Source: Selenomonas sp.
GTDB lineage: Bacteria > Bacillota_C > Negativicutes > Selenomonadales > Selenomonadaceae
Direction of reading: 5' to 3'
DNA length: 34,588 nucleotides
Assembly: GCF_024693525.1 (NCBI RefSeq)
Contig: NZ_JAILKR010000128.1
Location: 1-34,588, forward strand
The position numbers were made by a program, and so were the translations under genes. Numbering within the stretch: position 1 is the stretch's first letter; each line of letters starts with the position of its first letter. The notes under the pieces were generated by a model that was given only the letters and a program-made list of their open reading frames with translations, made no database searches and had not been told where the DNA came from. Below are positions 16,030-26,125 of this stretch, in pieces.

Positions 16030-18657
16030 TTAGCCCAGCTGGCTTTCAATTACTTCTACTGCTTTATCAAAAGCTTTCGACAATGCCTCGGCATTCTTAC
16101 CGCCTGCCTGAGCCATATCCGGACGGCCGCCGCCGCCACCACCGACGGTCTGTGCAGCTTCCTTAATGATTTTGCCGGCATGGATGCCCTTGGCAACGGC
16201 AGCTTTATCTGCTTTGACAACGAGGTTGACTTTGCCGTCATTCGCACAAGCCAGAACGACAACACTCGGCGATTCGACCTTGGAGCTGGTCATATCGGCA
16301 ACGTCACGAAGTTCATCCATGCTGGAAACGCTGGATTTACCGCAGACGACATTGACGTCTTTGACCGTCTTGAGGCCTGCCAGCAGATTCTGCGCATCGG
16401 CTTTTTCGCGCATTTCGGCAACTTCGGCGAGCTGTTTGCTCATTTCCTTGCTTTCAGCCTGTACCTTTTCAATCTGAGCCGGTACTTCTTCCTCTTTCGC
16501 CTTGAGGAGCGAAGCGGCATTAGCCAGGATGGCCATCTTATCGTTGACATAGTCAAGCGCAGCTTTACCCGTGATAGCCTCAATGCGGCGAACGCCCGAA
16601 GCTACACCAGATTCGCTGACAATCTTGAACATGCCGACCTGGCCAACGTTCTTGACATGCGAACCGGCGCAAAGCTCCATCGAGAAGCCCGGAACTTTGA
16701 CAACGCGGACGACATCGCCGTATTTCTCGGAGAACAGTGCCATTGCGCCAGCCTCTTTGGCTTCGTCAATGCTCATATGGGAAATCTCAACATCCTGGCC
16801 TTTAAGGATTACGCTGTTGACAAGTTCTTCGACATCGGCGAGCTGCTGAGCCGTCACCGGTTCAAAGTTCGTGAAGTCGAAGCGCAGGCGCTCCGGCGTA
16901 ACGGACGAACCAGCCTGATTGACCTGATCGCCGACAACCTGCTTGAGGGCAGCCTGCAAGAGATGCGTAGCCGTATGGTTGCGGGCCGAAGCCAGCTTCT
17001 TGACCTGGTCGACTTCAATCTTGACCGTTTCGCCGACTTTAAGCTGGCCTTCTTCTACGTATGCTTCATGATAGACAGTGCCATCCGGCAGCTTCTTGGC
17101 ATTGACTGCCTTGATGCGGCCAAATTCGCTGACAAACAGGCCTTCATCGCCAACCTGTCCGCCACCTTCGGCATAGAACGGCGTCTTGTCGAGAATGATG
17201 CCAGCTTCCTGACCATCGGTAATCTCATCGACGAGAATGCCGTCTTTCCAGATAGCGACAACTTTGCCTTCCGTAGCCGTTTCATCGACTACGAGCTTGC
17301 TGACATCGATGCTCGAAAGGTCCGGTACGGCAACGCGCGTATTTTCGGCACGGGCGTTGCGGGCACGCGTGCGCTGCTCTTCCATAGCCTTCTCGAAACC
17401 TTCTTTATCGAGGTCGAGGCCATTTTCGTGCAGGATTTCTTCCGTGAGTTCCCACGGGAAACCAAACGTATCGTAGAGTTTGAATACAACTTCGCCAGCC
17501 AGTGCCTTTTTGCCAGCTGCTTTAACGGTTTCGATTTCCCCGTTAAGAAGTTCCATCCCCTGGTTCAACGTAGCAGCAAAGCGGTCTTCCTCAATGCTGA
17601 TAACTTTTTTGATGTAATCGGCTTTGTTTACGAGCTCCTCGAAGTCTTTCGCACCGCGATAAATGTTTACCGCAGCGTCAACGGCACCTTCCAGGAACTT
17701 GTCCTTAATACCCAACATGCGGCCATGACGGATAGCACGGCGCAGGATGCGGCGCAGGACATAGCCACGGCCTTCATTCGACGGCAGAATGCCATCCATA
17801 ATCATGATGGCCATGGAACGAGCATGGTCAGCGATAACCTTCAAGGAAACATCTTTTTCCTCGTCTTCTCCATAGGCAACACCGGAAACCTTCGAGGTGT
17901 ATTCGATAATCGGATAGAGAAGATCCGTCTCGAAGTTGGTCTTCTTGTTCTGAACAACCGAAGCCAGACGCTCAAGACCGCAGCCCGTATCAATGTTCTT
18001 ATGGGCCAGGTTGGCATAAGAACCGTCTTCCTGTTTGTCGTACTGGGTAAATACCAGGTTCCAAATTTCCAAATAACGATCGCAGTCACAGCCAACAGCG
18101 CAATCCGGCGAACCGCAGCCGCGCTCTTCGCCCAAGTCAATGTAAATCTCGGAGTCCGGGCCGCAGGGGCCAGGGCCGATTTCCCAGAAGTTGTCATCAA
18201 GTTTTACGATGTGATCCTGGGGGAATCCCGGCTGGGATTTCCAGATTTCGATAGCCTCATCATCGTCCGGATAAACCGTTACCCAAAGCTTATCCTTCGG
18301 CAGCTCCACAACTTCCGTCAGGAACTCCCATGCCCAAGGGATAGCCTCACCTTTGAAGTAATCGCCAAACGAAAAGTTACCCAGCATCTCGAAAAACGTC
18401 TGGTGACGCGCCGTGCGTCCTACATTTTCGATATCTCCCGTACGCACACAACGCTGACTCGTCGTAACGCGGGTACGAGGCGGCTTCATTTTGCCCGTAA
18501 AGAAGGGCTTCAACGGAGCCATGCCGGCACCAATCAGCAGCAGCGTCGGGTCATCCTTCGGAATCAGCGAAAAGCTCGGCAGGCGCAGATGGCCTTTTTT
18601 CTCGGAAAAGAACTGCAGATAAGCTTCGCGCAGTTCATTACCACTCATGTACTTCAA
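16030..18657 (-). CDS. alaS: Alanyl-tRNA synthetase
   Basis: This 875-residue class II synthetase charges tRNA-Ala. It has the catalytic core at the N-terminus (GHLRLPSFSLIP, GAGMAPLKPFF, RCVRTGDIENVGRT), the editing domain with HTATH near residue 560 and CAGSH near 660 as zinc ligands, and the C-terminal DHHA1 domain with GGGGGGRPDMAQAGG. The length is normal. The start is taken as TTG at 18657, with GGGGG about 9 nt upstream; an ATG three codons later is the alternative. The leader is too short for a T-box. Confidence 0.98.
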   Translation of the reverse strand: MKYMSGNELREAYLQFFSEKKGHLRLPSFSLIPKDDPTLLLIGAGMAPLKPFFTGKMKPPRTRVTTSQRCVRTGDIENVGRTARHQTFFEMLGNFSFGDYFKGEAIPWAWEFLTEVVELPKDKLWVTVYPDDDEAIEIWKSQPGFPQDHIVKLDDNFWEIGPGPCGPDSEIYIDLGEERGCGSPDCAVGCDCDRYLEIWNLVFTQYDKQEDGSYANLAHKNIDTGCGLERLASVVQNKKTNFETDLLYPIIEYTSKVSGVAYGEDEEKDVSLKVIADHARSMAIMIMDGILPSNEGRGYVLRRILRRAIRHGRMLGIKDKFLEGAVDAAVNIYRGAKDFEELVNKADYIKKVISIEEDRFAATLNQGMELLNGEIETVKAAGKKALAGEVVFKLYDTFGFPWELTEEILHENGLDLDKEGFEKAMEEQRTRARNARAENTRVAVPDLSSIDVSKLVVDETATEGKVVAIWKDGILVDEITDGQEAGIILDKTPFYAEGGGQVGDEGLFVSEFGRIKAVNAKKLPDGTVYHEAYVEEGQLKVGETVKIEVDQVKKLASARNHTATHLLQAALKQVVGDQVNQAGSSVTPERLRFDFTNFEPVTAQQLADVEELVNSVILKGQDVEISHMSIDEAKEAGAMALFSEKYGDVVRVVKVPGFSMELCAGSHVKNVGQVGMFKIVSESGVASGVRRIEAITGKAALDYVNDKMAILANAASLLKAKEEEVPAQIEKVQAESKEMSKQLAEVAEMREKADAQNLLAGLKTVKDVNVVCGKSSVSSMDELRDVADMTSSKVESPSVVVLACANDGKVNLVVKADKAAVAKGIHAGKIIKEAAQTVGGGGGGRPDMAQAGGKNAEALSKAFDKAVEVIESQLG

Positions 18658-18730
18658 AAAAATCTACCCCCATATAGGTATTTTCAGCAGTGATTGTTCA
18701 CTGTTGTATTTTAACAATATCTAGCTAAAT

Positions 18731-18759
18731 ATTTTAGCACAAATTCATGCGCTTGTGAA
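18731..18759 (-). promoter_or_regulatory. Predicted promoter of alaS
   Basis: TTCACA (18754-18759) and TAAAAT (18731-18736) on the minus strand are 17 bp apart, each matching five of six consensus positions. The leader to the start codon is about 65 nt and contains one small hairpin (CAGTG/CACTG). Confidence 0.65.
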
Positions 18760-18764
18760 ACGTT

Positions 18765-19889
18765 TTATTTCCATCCAAGGATGGAGGCCACCTTATCTTT
18801 TAAGAATTCGGCAATTTTTTGATGACCTTTGTCTATGGGATGTGTATCATCCCCAGCGAAATCATCAGCAGACAGTAAAGGCTCCTTATCGTTTACGGGG
18901 ATGAAATAGAGCTGCTGCTCCCCAGCTGCTTTTAACTCCTGCACTACGTTGGCCTCCCATTTGGCGCAGTTTGTGCCGATAATAGAAGGGATCGGCGCCA
19001 CACAGATAATCGGCTTGCCGGGATTCATATACCGTATTTCCTGCAAGAGATTGCGATAGCCCGCCTCAAAATAATAGCGGCCCGGCGGCTCATGATTCAA
19101 CGAAAAATCATTGGTGCCAATGGAAACGATGACCGCATCCACTGGGAACTTCCGGCTGTCCCAAAAGGGATTGTAATCCCCAGGATTTTTCGTCTCGCAG
19201 AAAGTCCGAACATAACGCCCCGCCGTGTGAAGTTCCGTTTTGGGGTCTTTTTCGCGATAATTGAGGACTACCCCTTCCCCCGACCGGGCCAGGATGCTGT
19301 AGTCTGCCCCCAGCATGCGGGAAAGGATTGGCCCATAGGCCTGATTGTTATCCTCTTTGTCGTGATATTTCCCCGGCTGCCAACGATCGTTAAAGGCCCC
19401 GGCGGTAATGGAATCTCCCACGAACTCCAGCCGCCGATTTTTTAGGATATCGGGAGCTAACAGCTTGGCCCTTCTGTCCAACGTAAAGCCCCCAAAGGTG
19501 CTAAGGCCCACCTCCCCTTCGGTAGAGCGCACCAGTAACACCTTATGAGCTCCCTTGGAAAGATTCTGCGCCAGGAGGGTGTCTTCCCCTTCGGCCTTAA
19601 ACCGTCGAAAGGGGCCATCGTCAATGCTAACCCGCCACCAAACTTCCTGGCTGCCGCCAAGATCAGCCTTGAGGCTGGTTCCCGTGAAGTTTGCCTTGAT
19701 GTAAACGGCCCCCTGTCCAGTGACCACCTCACCTGCCTGCTTATCCCAGCGGCCAAAGTATTGGATATTTGGCGAATCAGCCGGAATACTTGCCGCACTG
19801 GCCCAAGATGCCGATAATAATCCAGCAGCCATAACAGCGCTTACGACCTTCCCCATCATCGGCTGAGAATATTTGCCATGAAAAAACAT
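18765..19889 (-). CDS. Secreted SGNH-hydrolase, carbohydrate esterase family 2-like
   Basis: A 374-residue exported protein. The signal peptide runs to about residue 32 (ASWASA|AS). Residues 40-145 look like the beta-sandwich of CE2 acetyl esterases; residues 150-374 are the SGNH domain, with FVGDSITAG (Ser160), an IGTND block near 257, and DDTHPIDKGH near 346 giving the catalytic Asp/His. CE2 enzymes remove acetyl groups from polysaccharides; the substrate here may be plant or cell-surface glycan (inference). It starts 33 nt after the ftsK stop and probably shares its transcript. The ribosome-binding site is poorly placed (AAGGTAAGGA, 14 nt away), so a start at Met11 or Met12 is possible. 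Confidence 0.85.
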   Translation of the reverse strand: MFFHGKYSQPMMGKVVSAVMAAGLLSASWASAASIPADSPNIQYFGRWDKQAGEVVTGQGAVYIKANFTGTSLKADLGGSQEVWWRVSIDDGPFRRFKAEGEDTLLAQNLSKGAHKVLLVRSTEGEVGLSTFGGFTLDRRAKLLAPDILKNRRLEFVGDSITAGAFNDRWQPGKYHDKEDNNQAYGPILSRMLGADYSILARSGEGVVLNYREKDPKTELHTAGRYVRTFCETKNPGDYNPFWDSRKFPVDAVIVSIGTNDFSLNHEPPGRYYFEAGYRNLLQEIRYMNPGKPIICVAPIPSIIGTNCAKWEANVVQELKAAGEQQLYFIPVNDKEPLLSADDFAGDDTHPIDKGHQKIAEFLKDKVASILGWK

Positions 19890-19922
19890 CGATTATTATT
19901 CATTCCTTACCTTGTTAGATTC

Positions 19923-22448
19923 TTACTGCAGGCTGGCAGCTGCCTCTTGGGCCTGCTCCGTCGTCATGAGAATTTCCCGAGGCTTGCTGCCCATATTGGG
20001 GCCGACGATATGGAGTTCCTCCATGGTATCGATAAGCCGGGCTGCCCGGGTGTAGCCGATGTGGAACCGGCGCTGGATGCTAGAAGACGATGCCTGCCCC
20101 GTGGACATGACGAGATTAACGGCATCCAGCAGCAATTCATCGACTTTTGGCCCCTTATTGCCACCGCCTTCTTCCTCGGCGGCCTGTTCGGCCATAGCCT
20201 GTTCCGTAAAGGCAACGATTTCCTCATTGGTCTCCATTTCCTGCCCCTGGGAGCGAATAAATTCCAAGAGACCTTCGACTTCGTCGTCGCTGATGAAGGC
20301 ACCTTGAACGCGGCGAGGTTTAGAGGCCCCCACCGGGTAAAAGAGCATATCGCCCTTGCCCAACAGTTTTTCGGCACCACTGCGGTCAAGAATCGTCCGG
20401 GAGTCAATCTGACTCGATACGGCAAAGGATATCCGGGACGGGATGTTAGCCTTGATAATACCGGTGATGACATCCACCGATGGACGCTGGGTTGCCAAAA
20501 CCATGTGGATGCCCGCCGCGCGGGCCTTCTGGGCCAGACGGCAGATGGCGTCCTCCACATCATGGGGCGCCACCATCATGAGGTCCGCGAGCTCGTCGAT
20601 GATGATGACGATGGCCGGCATTTTATCCTCCGGGAATTTTTTATTGTAGGTTTCCATATTGCGGACATTGTTTTCCGCAAAGCGGGAATAACGCTTCTCC
20701 ATTTCTTGAACCGACCAGTTAAGAACCGAAGCGGCTTTCTTCGGGTCCGTTACCACCGGCACCATCAGATGAGGAATGCCGTTATAGCCCGAAAGCTCAA
20801 CCATCTTGGGGTCAACGAGGATGAATTTTACCTCGTCGGGTTTTGCCTTAAACAGAATGCTGGTAATCAGCGTGTTGATGCAGACCGATTTACCGGAACC
20901 GGTGGCTCCAGCCACCAAAAGATGCGGCATCTTGCCCAGGTCGGCAAAGATAGCCTGTCCGCCGATATCCATCCCCAGGCCAACCGTCAGCCGGGATTTC
21001 GCCGAATCAAACTTGGGGCTTTCGAGGACCTCGCGAAGCTGAACCCCTTCCAGTTCCTTATTCGGCACCTCAATGCCGATGGCGGATTTACCCGGAATCT
21101 GCTCGATGCGTACCGATGAGGCCGCCAGGCGCAGGGCAATGTCGTCAGCAAGATTGGTAATCTTGCTGACTTTGACGCCTGGCGCCGGCTCCAGTTCATA
21201 GCGGGTAACCGCCGGGCCGTGGCAGGCATTGATGATATTGGCCTTAACTTTAAAATCCGCCAAGGTCTGCTGCAAGGTTACAGCATTATCCGCAATTTCC
21301 CGCTCCAAGGCGGCGTTTTTCTTTTTCGCATGCTTGGACAGCAGCTCCGTGATTTTCGGCAGTTCATAGGGCTTTTGGATAACCTTAGCCGCATTTTCCG
21401 CTTCTTTGGCGGCAGCTTCAGAACCATCGAGAATCGCTGCCGCCGGCCGAATCGGCGCAATTTCCCCATACTCTGGCATAGGGGTCGGATTCTTTTTCAT
21501 CGGCTTTGGCGATGGCGCCACCACCGGAGCCGTCTTGGGAACCACCACATGATTAGCCGGTACTTCCGGCTCGTCATCGTTTCCGCGGCCATACTCAATG
21601 GTAAATTGCGGCTTTTGCTCCGCCGCTGGCGTAACGGGTTCTTTGCTTACGTTCTCTGTCACTGGTTCGTCTGGCTCTAGACCATAGCGAACTTCCTCCG
21701 CAGCAGTCTCTGCTGGCGCAGCCGCTTCCTTGAGCTCTGCAAACCGCTTATCGTTTTCCTGATTGTAAAAGGAATTTTTGACCTTCTCTTTTACGGCATC
21801 CACGACCCGCTCTTCCATGCGGCCGCTGACGTCAGCTACTTTTTCATAGGCAACCGAAACCGCCTCACCGGCAGCATTGGCCCCTTTGGCCGCCGTCTCC
21901 TGGGTTTTCAGCAGTCCCGCCGCCAGTGACCAGGTCGTGGATAGCAAAATAGAACCGATGGTACCGGCCCCCAGCAAGATAATGGAGCCGTCTACCCCAA
22001 AGAATTTGCGCAGGACAAACAAAAAGCCGCCACCCGCCAGGCCGCCGCCACGAGGCAGATTATCCGGCATGATTTCCTGGCCAGCAGGAATGACGCAATG
22101 ATGCCAGATTGCCAGCAGGGACAAAAACAAGAGCCCCAAGCCGAAAAAGCGCGGCGAATAGACCAAACCATGATGTTTGGCCATATACTGATAGCCAATC
22201 AGCAGAATCAACAGCGATATGACAATCGCGCCTACACCAAACAGATAGTGCAGGACTTTGGCAAAATATACCCCGACAAAGCCGACATTTAGCCCGAACA
22301 AGCCGCAGATTGAAATGAGACCAATGGCCACAAAGGCAAGGCCTGCCAGTTCGTACTTACGGCCCGGATTGGAACTCACCGCTGCAGGTTTTTTCGCTGC
22401 AGTTTTGCGGCGGCGCGTTGTCTTCCGTTCCGTTGTCTTCTTTTTCAA
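19923..22448 (-). CDS. ftsK: DNA translocase FtsK/SpoIIIE
   Basis: This 841-residue protein pumps chromosomal DNA through the closing division septum. It has a basic N-terminus, four hydrophobic segments at about 30-180, an acidic/Pro-rich linker (180-370), the RecA-like motor with Walker [10 protein letters not shown] near residue 512 and a Walker B-type [11 protein letters not shown], and a C-terminal gamma winged-helix domain ([15 protein letters not shown]) that reads polar sequences on DNA. The start is TTG at 22448, after GAGGTGA. It lies downstream of mtaD with a weak hairpin between them. Confidence 0.97.
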   Translation of the reverse strand: MKKKTTERKTTRRRKTAAKKPAAVSSNPGRKYELAGLAFVAIGLISICGLFGLNVGFVGVYFAKVLHYLFGVGAIVISLLILLIGYQYMAKHHGLVYSPRFFGLGLLFLSLLAIWHHCVIPAGQEIMPDNLPRGGGLAGGGFLFVLRKFFGVDGSIILLGAGTIGSILLSTTWSLAAGLLKTQETAAKGANAAGEAVSVAYEKVADVSGRMEERVVDAVKEKVKNSFYNQENDKRFAELKEAAAPAETAAEEVRYGLEPDEPVTENVSKEPVTPAAEQKPQFTIEYGRGNDDEPEVPANHVVVPKTAPVVAPSPKPMKKNPTPMPEYGEIAPIRPAAAILDGSEAAAKEAENAAKVIQKPYELPKITELLSKHAKKKNAALEREIADNAVTLQQTLADFKVKANIINACHGPAVTRYELEPAPGVKVSKITNLADDIALRLAASSVRIEQIPGKSAIGIEVPNKELEGVQLREVLESPKFDSAKSRLTVGLGMDIGGQAIFADLGKMPHLLVAGATGSGKSVCINTLITSILFKAKPDEVKFILVDPKMVELSGYNGIPHLMVPVVTDPKKAASVLNWSVQEMEKRYSRFAENNVRNMETYNKKFPEDKMPAIVIIIDELADLMMVAPHDVEDAICRLAQKARAAGIHMVLATQRPSVDVITGIIKANIPSRISFAVSSQIDSRTILDRSGAEKLLGKGDMLFYPVGASKPRRVQGAFISDDEVEGLLEFIRSQGQEMETNEEIVAFTEQAMAEQAAEEEGGGNKGPKVDELLLDAVNLVMSTGQASSSSIQRRFHIGYTRAARLIDTMEELHIVGPNMGSKPREILMTTEQAQEAAASLQ

Positions 22449-22479
22449 GGGATCACCTCTTTCTTTCCAAACAAATACA

Positions 22480-22508
22480 AAAGGAATGCCTTCCCAAAAG
22501 AGAAGGCA
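22480..22508 (-). terminator. Weak hairpin after mtaD
   Basis: A 7-bp stem (TGCCTTC at 22487-22493 with GAAGGCA at 22502-22508) and 8-nt loop are followed on the minus strand by TTCCTTTTG. The U-tract is imperfect, so partial read-through into ftsK is likely. Confidence 0.45.
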
Positions 22509-22523
22509 GCTCCTGACAAATTA

Positions 22524-23804
22524 TTATTTTATGATGCGGTCTGCGCAGCGCTGTGCTTCAAAGAGGATGCGTTCCTCATCGAGGGTTTTGAGCTCATGTT
22601 TTTCCATGAGGATCCTGCCATCGACGATGACCGTATCCACCGCGCTGGCATTGGCCGAATAAACCAGCAGCGATACCGGATTATTCCGGGGACACCAAGC
22701 CGGCCCCTGCATATTCAAGAGGGTGATATCTGCCTTATAGCCTTGTTCCAGGCGGCCGATATCCGAAATGCCGACGGCCTTGCCGCCAAACTCCGTTCCC
22801 ATCTGCAGCGCCGTAAAGGCCGGCACCGCCAATGGGTCGGATTCGTTGACCTTATGGAGCATTGCCGCTAAGTTTACTTCTTCCAGCATGTCGAGATTGT
22901 TGTTGGAAGATGCGCCGTCCGTGCCTAATGCCGTTACAATGCCCTCTTTCAACAGCCGCGGTACCGGAGCCACACCACTGGCCAGCTTCATGTTGCTGCC
23001 AGGATTATGGGCAACGCGGATGTTATGCTTCTTGATGATGGCAAAATCGCTGTCATCCAAATGAACGCAATGAGCCGCCAAAACGCCCTTGCCATCAAAG
23101 AGTCCAGTCTTTTCCACCCAAGTAAAGGGACGCTCGCCGTATTCCTTTAAGGAACCATTGATTTCATCCATCGTCTCATGCATGTGAATGTGAATTTCTG
23201 CTCCCAGATCCTGGGCAGCTGCTGCCACCTTCTCTAAGAATTTTGGTGGGCAGGTATAGGGCGCATGGGGGCCAAACATGACCTTCAACCGGCCATCGGC
23301 AGCGCCATTATACTGGCGGAACAAGTCCACATTTTCCTGGATTTTCTGCTCTCCATCCGGCGCAACGCCGATGATGCCCCGAGAAAGGACGCCGCGAAGG
23401 CCGGCGTCAATGGTCGCCTCTGCCACCCGCTCCATCCAAGGGCCATACATATCGGCATAGGTTGTCGTACCCGTGCGCACCATTTCCAGCATAGCCAGCA
23501 TAGCACCCCAGTAAATATCCTCATCCTTCATCTTAGCCTCAGCAGGCCAGATTTCTTTATTGAGCCAATCCATCAGGGCCATGTCATCGGCATAGCTTCG
23601 CAATAGCGTCATGGACGTATGGGTATGCGCATTGACAAAGCCTGGGATTGCCAAATGATTGGTTCCATCAATCACCCTGGCCGGGCGGAAATCTTCGGGG
23701 ACTTCTCCCAGGCCAGCAATCTGATTTTTGTCAATCATAATGTTGGTCACCGGCGTGCTGCCATCTGGCAATACCGCTGTGACGTTTTTAATGAGCATCT
23801 TCAT
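22524..23804 (-). CDS. mtaD: 5-methylthioadenosine / S-adenosylhomocysteine deaminase
   Basis: A 426-residue amidohydrolase that deaminates the adenine ring of S-adenosylhomocysteine or methylthioadenosine to the inosyl form. Metal ligands expected for the family are visible: His60 and His62 (NAHTHTSM), His209 in HIHMHET, and Asp296 in GTDGASSNNN; LLRSYADDM after the first motif and the Asn-rich GASSNNNLDM are typical of MtaD. It follows ahcY by 41 nt, with GGAG before the ATG, so both probably act on the same metabolite. A chlorohydrolase-type relative is less likely given this neighbour. Confidence 0.93.
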   Translation of the reverse strand: MKMLIKNVTAVLPDGSTPVTNIMIDKNQIAGLGEVPEDFRPARVIDGTNHLAIPGFVNAHTHTSMTLLRSYADDMALMDWLNKEIWPAEAKMKDEDIYWGAMLAMLEMVRTGTTTYADMYGPWMERVAEATIDAGLRGVLSRGIIGVAPDGEQKIQENVDLFRQYNGAADGRLKVMFGPHAPYTCPPKFLEKVAAAAQDLGAEIHIHMHETMDEINGSLKEYGERPFTWVEKTGLFDGKGVLAAHCVHLDDSDFAIIKKHNIRVAHNPGSNMKLASGVAPVPRLLKEGIVTALGTDGASSNNNLDMLEEVNLAAMLHKVNESDPLAVPAFTALQMGTEFGGKAVGISDIGRLEQGYKADITLLNMQGPAWCPRNNPVSLLVYSANASAVDTVIVDGRILMEKHELKTLDEERILFEAQRCADRIIK

Positions 23805-23845
23805 GTCTCTAACTCCATTCCTATTTTATCCCTTCATCAGGGAAA

Positions 23846-25087
23846 TTATTCCAGATTCAGATAAGCCCGCTGCTCCGGCGTCAGGACATCAATAGTCACG
23901 CCCAAGGCCTTGAGTTTGCGCTCTGCAATCTTCGTATTGATTTCTTCCGGCATCAAGTAGACATCCGGTTTCAGGTCCTTACCGTGCTCCAACAGGTGCA
24001 TGGCCGAGAAAAACTGTACCGCAAAGGACAGGTCCATGATTTCAGCGGGATGACCATCGCCAGCCGCCAGATTGACCAAACGGCCTTCCGCCAGCAGATA
24101 AAGCTTGCGACCATCGGCCATCTTGAACTCTTCGATGTTATTGCGGACCGTACGGCGCGAAACCGACGCATGGTCAAGTTCTGGAATATTGATCTCGCAG
24201 TCAAAATGACCGGAATTTGCCATCATCGCCCCGTTTTTCATAACCGCAAAATGACGGTCGCGAATGACGTCCTTATCGCCCGTAAGCGTCAGGAAAATAT
24301 CCCCAACCTTTGCTGCTTCATCCATCGGCATGACGCGGAAGCCATCGAATACAGCCTCAATCGCCTTAATCGGATCGACCTCCGTAATAATGACATTTGC
24401 CCCCAGGCCCCGAGCACGCATAGCACCACCTTTGCCACACCAGCCATAACCGGAGATAACGACATTTTTCCCCGCAATGACGAGATTCGTCGTGCGCATG
24501 ATGCCATCCCAAGTACTCTGCCCTGTTCCATAGCGGTTGTCGAATAAGAATTTCATATAGGCATCGTTAGCGGCGATCATTGGAAACTCGAGTTTGCCCT
24601 CTTTGGCTAAGCCGCGCAGGCGATGAACTCCCGTCGTCGTCTCTTCAGAACCGCCGATAATGTTTTCCAAAAGTTCTCGGCGCTTCGTGTGCAACAAATG
24701 AACCAAATCTCCACCATCGTCAATGATGATATCCGGCTTAATATCGAGTGCTTTATCGATAAAAGTGAAGTATTCCTCCTCCGTGCATCCATGCCAAGCA
24801 AAGACGTTTAAGCCATCTTCCACAAGAGCCGCGGCAATATCGTCCTGCGTGGAAAGCGGATTGCTGCCTGTAATAGCAACTTCAGCGCCCGCATGCTGGA
24901 AAATTTCGGCCATATAGGCAGTCTTGGCTTCGAGGTGCAGGGTAATGACCATCTTCTTGCCTGCAAAGGGTTTTGTTTTCGAAAACTCTTCATCGATAGC
25001 TGCCATAACCGGCATGAAATTCTTTACCCATTCAATCTTATCATGGCCCGACGGAGCCAGTTTGATATCACGAATCATGGATTCCAT
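23846..25087 (-). CDS. ahcY: Adenosylhomocysteinase, short archaeal/Thermotoga-type (possible S-inosylhomocysteine hydrolase)
   Basis: A 413-residue NAD+-dependent hydrolase that splits S-adenosylhomocysteine into homocysteine and a nucleoside. The NAD-binding glycine loop is GYGWCGKG (213-220). The substrate-site block DDGGD (123-127), EETTTG (149-154), Lys179 with Asp183, and GHFDCEI and HPAEIMD near the C-terminus are intact. The segment that in animal enzymes reads LHMTxET is LHLEAKT here (50-56), which changes adenine-site residues; the Thermotoga/archaeal subgroup shares this, and one archaeal member is described as acting on S-inosylhomocysteine. GGGAGG precedes the ATG. It sits between surE and mtaD. 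Confidence 0.95.
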   Translation of the reverse strand: MESMIRDIKLAPSGHDKIEWVKNFMPVMAAIDEEFSKTKPFAGKKMVITLHLEAKTAYMAEIFQHAGAEVAITGSNPLSTQDDIAAALVEDGLNVFAWHGCTEEEYFTFIDKALDIKPDIIIDDGGDLVHLLHTKRRELLENIIGGSEETTTGVHRLRGLAKEGKLEFPMIAANDAYMKFLFDNRYGTGQSTWDGIMRTTNLVIAGKNVVISGYGWCGKGGAMRARGLGANVIITEVDPIKAIEAVFDGFRVMPMDEAAKVGDIFLTLTGDKDVIRDRHFAVMKNGAMMANSGHFDCEINIPELDHASVSRRTVRNNIEEFKMADGRKLYLLAEGRLVNLAAGDGHPAEIMDLSFAVQFFSAMHLLEHGKDLKPDVYLMPEEINTKIAERKLKALGVTIDVLTPEQRAYLNLE

Positions 25088-25153
25088 AGAAATACCTCCC
25101 TCAATAGCACGATAATCTAATTTATTTTATCACGAAAACCTGTTTGCCGCCAC

Positions 25154-25906
25154 TCATTTTTCTAGCCATTCATCCAGTTCGACATAATCGGTGAGGTCCG
25201 TAATCAATGGAGTGATAGAGATATAGCCGGACTCAATGGCAAAGAGGTCCGTAGCGTTTCCTTTATCGGTATCATAGATTTCTCCCGAAATGGTATAAAA
25301 AACATGACCGCCCTTTTCCTCCCGGTTAAAGGCATTGATATAGTCACGTTTTCCCTGCCGCCCAAATACATACTGAGCCTTGCCGTCTTTAAGCTGCTTG
25401 GGAAAATTGACATTATAAAAGAAGGGCTTACCCTTTTGGCAAGAGAATTTTGACAAGTCAGCGGCAAAAATTTCCGCTACTTCATCGTAGGTCAGACTGC
25501 TGTCGATATCCACGGACAAAGCAAAGGCAGAAATATCATGAAGGAATCCCTCCATTGCAGCACCCACCGTCCCCGAATACAGGATGTCCGTTGCCAGATT
25601 CGCGCCATGGTTAATGCCTGAAATCACCAAATCCGGCTTGTTATCGCCAGCTATCGCTTCCAGGTAAATCTTGACGCTGTCCGTCGGCGTACCATCTACA
25701 GCAATAGCAGTGATGCCATAAGTCTCTTCGAGACGACTATTGTGTTTCACTTCCATCGGAGTGCCTACTGTCAAAGCATGCGCCATACCGCTTTGCTGAT
25801 ACATCGGTGCCGAAACGATTACTTCATGGTTCGTATGAAGGGCACGTACTAAAGCTTCAATTCCCTGTGCTTCAATACCGTCGTCGTTGGATAAAAGGAT
25901 ACGCAA
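25154..25906 (-). CDS. surE: 5'/3'-nucleotidase SurE
   Basis: This 250-residue cytoplasmic metal-dependent phosphatase dephosphorylates nucleoside monophosphates. The SurE signature is clear: the N-terminal LLSNDDGIEAQG with metal-binding Asp8-Asp9, a conserved QQSGMAHALT near residue 37, GTPTDSVK, and SGINHGANL. The start is TTG at 25906, with AAGGAGG 8 nt upstream; a longer reading to 25966 would run back to the end of the tRNA gene. It lies just after the tRNA-Lys terminator and has no clear promoter of its own. Confidence 0.95.
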   Translation of the reverse strand: MRILLSNDDGIEAQGIEALVRALHTNHEVIVSAPMYQQSGMAHALTVGTPMEVKHNSRLEETYGITAIAVDGTPTDSVKIYLEAIAGDNKPDLVISGINHGANLATDILYSGTVGAAMEGFLHDISAFALSVDIDSSLTYDEVAEIFAADLSKFSCQKGKPFFYNVNFPKQLKDGKAQYVFGRQGKRDYINAFNREEKGGHVFYTISGEIYDTDKGNATDLFAIESGYISITPLITDLTDYVELDEWLEK

Positions 25907-25928
25907 AAGTCTTTCCTCCTTATAAATG

Positions 25929-25955
25929 CAAAAAAGCTGCCCATTGCGGGCAGCT
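25929..25955 (-). terminator. Rho-independent terminator of tRNA-Lys
   Basis: The stem AGCTGCCC/GGGCAGCT with a 5-nt loop is followed on the minus strand by six T residues. It lies 12 nt past the tRNA 3' end and 8 nt before the surE ribosome-binding site. Confidence 0.9.
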
Positions 25956-25966
25956 ATAAAGCTCAA

Positions 25967-26042
<76 letters not shown>

Positions 26043-26089
26043 ATTCCTTCTAATGGACCAATTGGCCCCATCCTTCAAGGACAAATAAT

Positions 26090-26118
26090 ACTATACGCTT
26101 CTTTTTTTGACTTGTCAA
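26090..26118 (-). promoter_or_regulatory. Strong promoter of tRNA-Lys
   Basis: On the minus strand a perfect TTGACA (26113-26118) is 17 bp from TATAGT (26090-26095), about 48 bp before the tRNA 5' end. The -35 forms half of a TGACTTGTCA palindrome. Confidence 0.8.
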
Positions 26119-26125
26119 CATTTTT

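Noticed and set aside
16000..18693. 897-codon open frame on the plus strand antisense to alaS
   Set aside because: It mirrors alaS codon use, has no family features or start signals, and alaS is certain on the other strand. The same applies to long antisense frames over ftsK (19878-21119), queA (31843-32847), hisC (9508-10146) and hisD (10855-11472).
18658..18764. T-box riboswitch before alaS
   Set aside because: The leader after the predicted promoter is about 65 nt, too short for the T-box stem and antiterminator, and no T-box sequence is seen.
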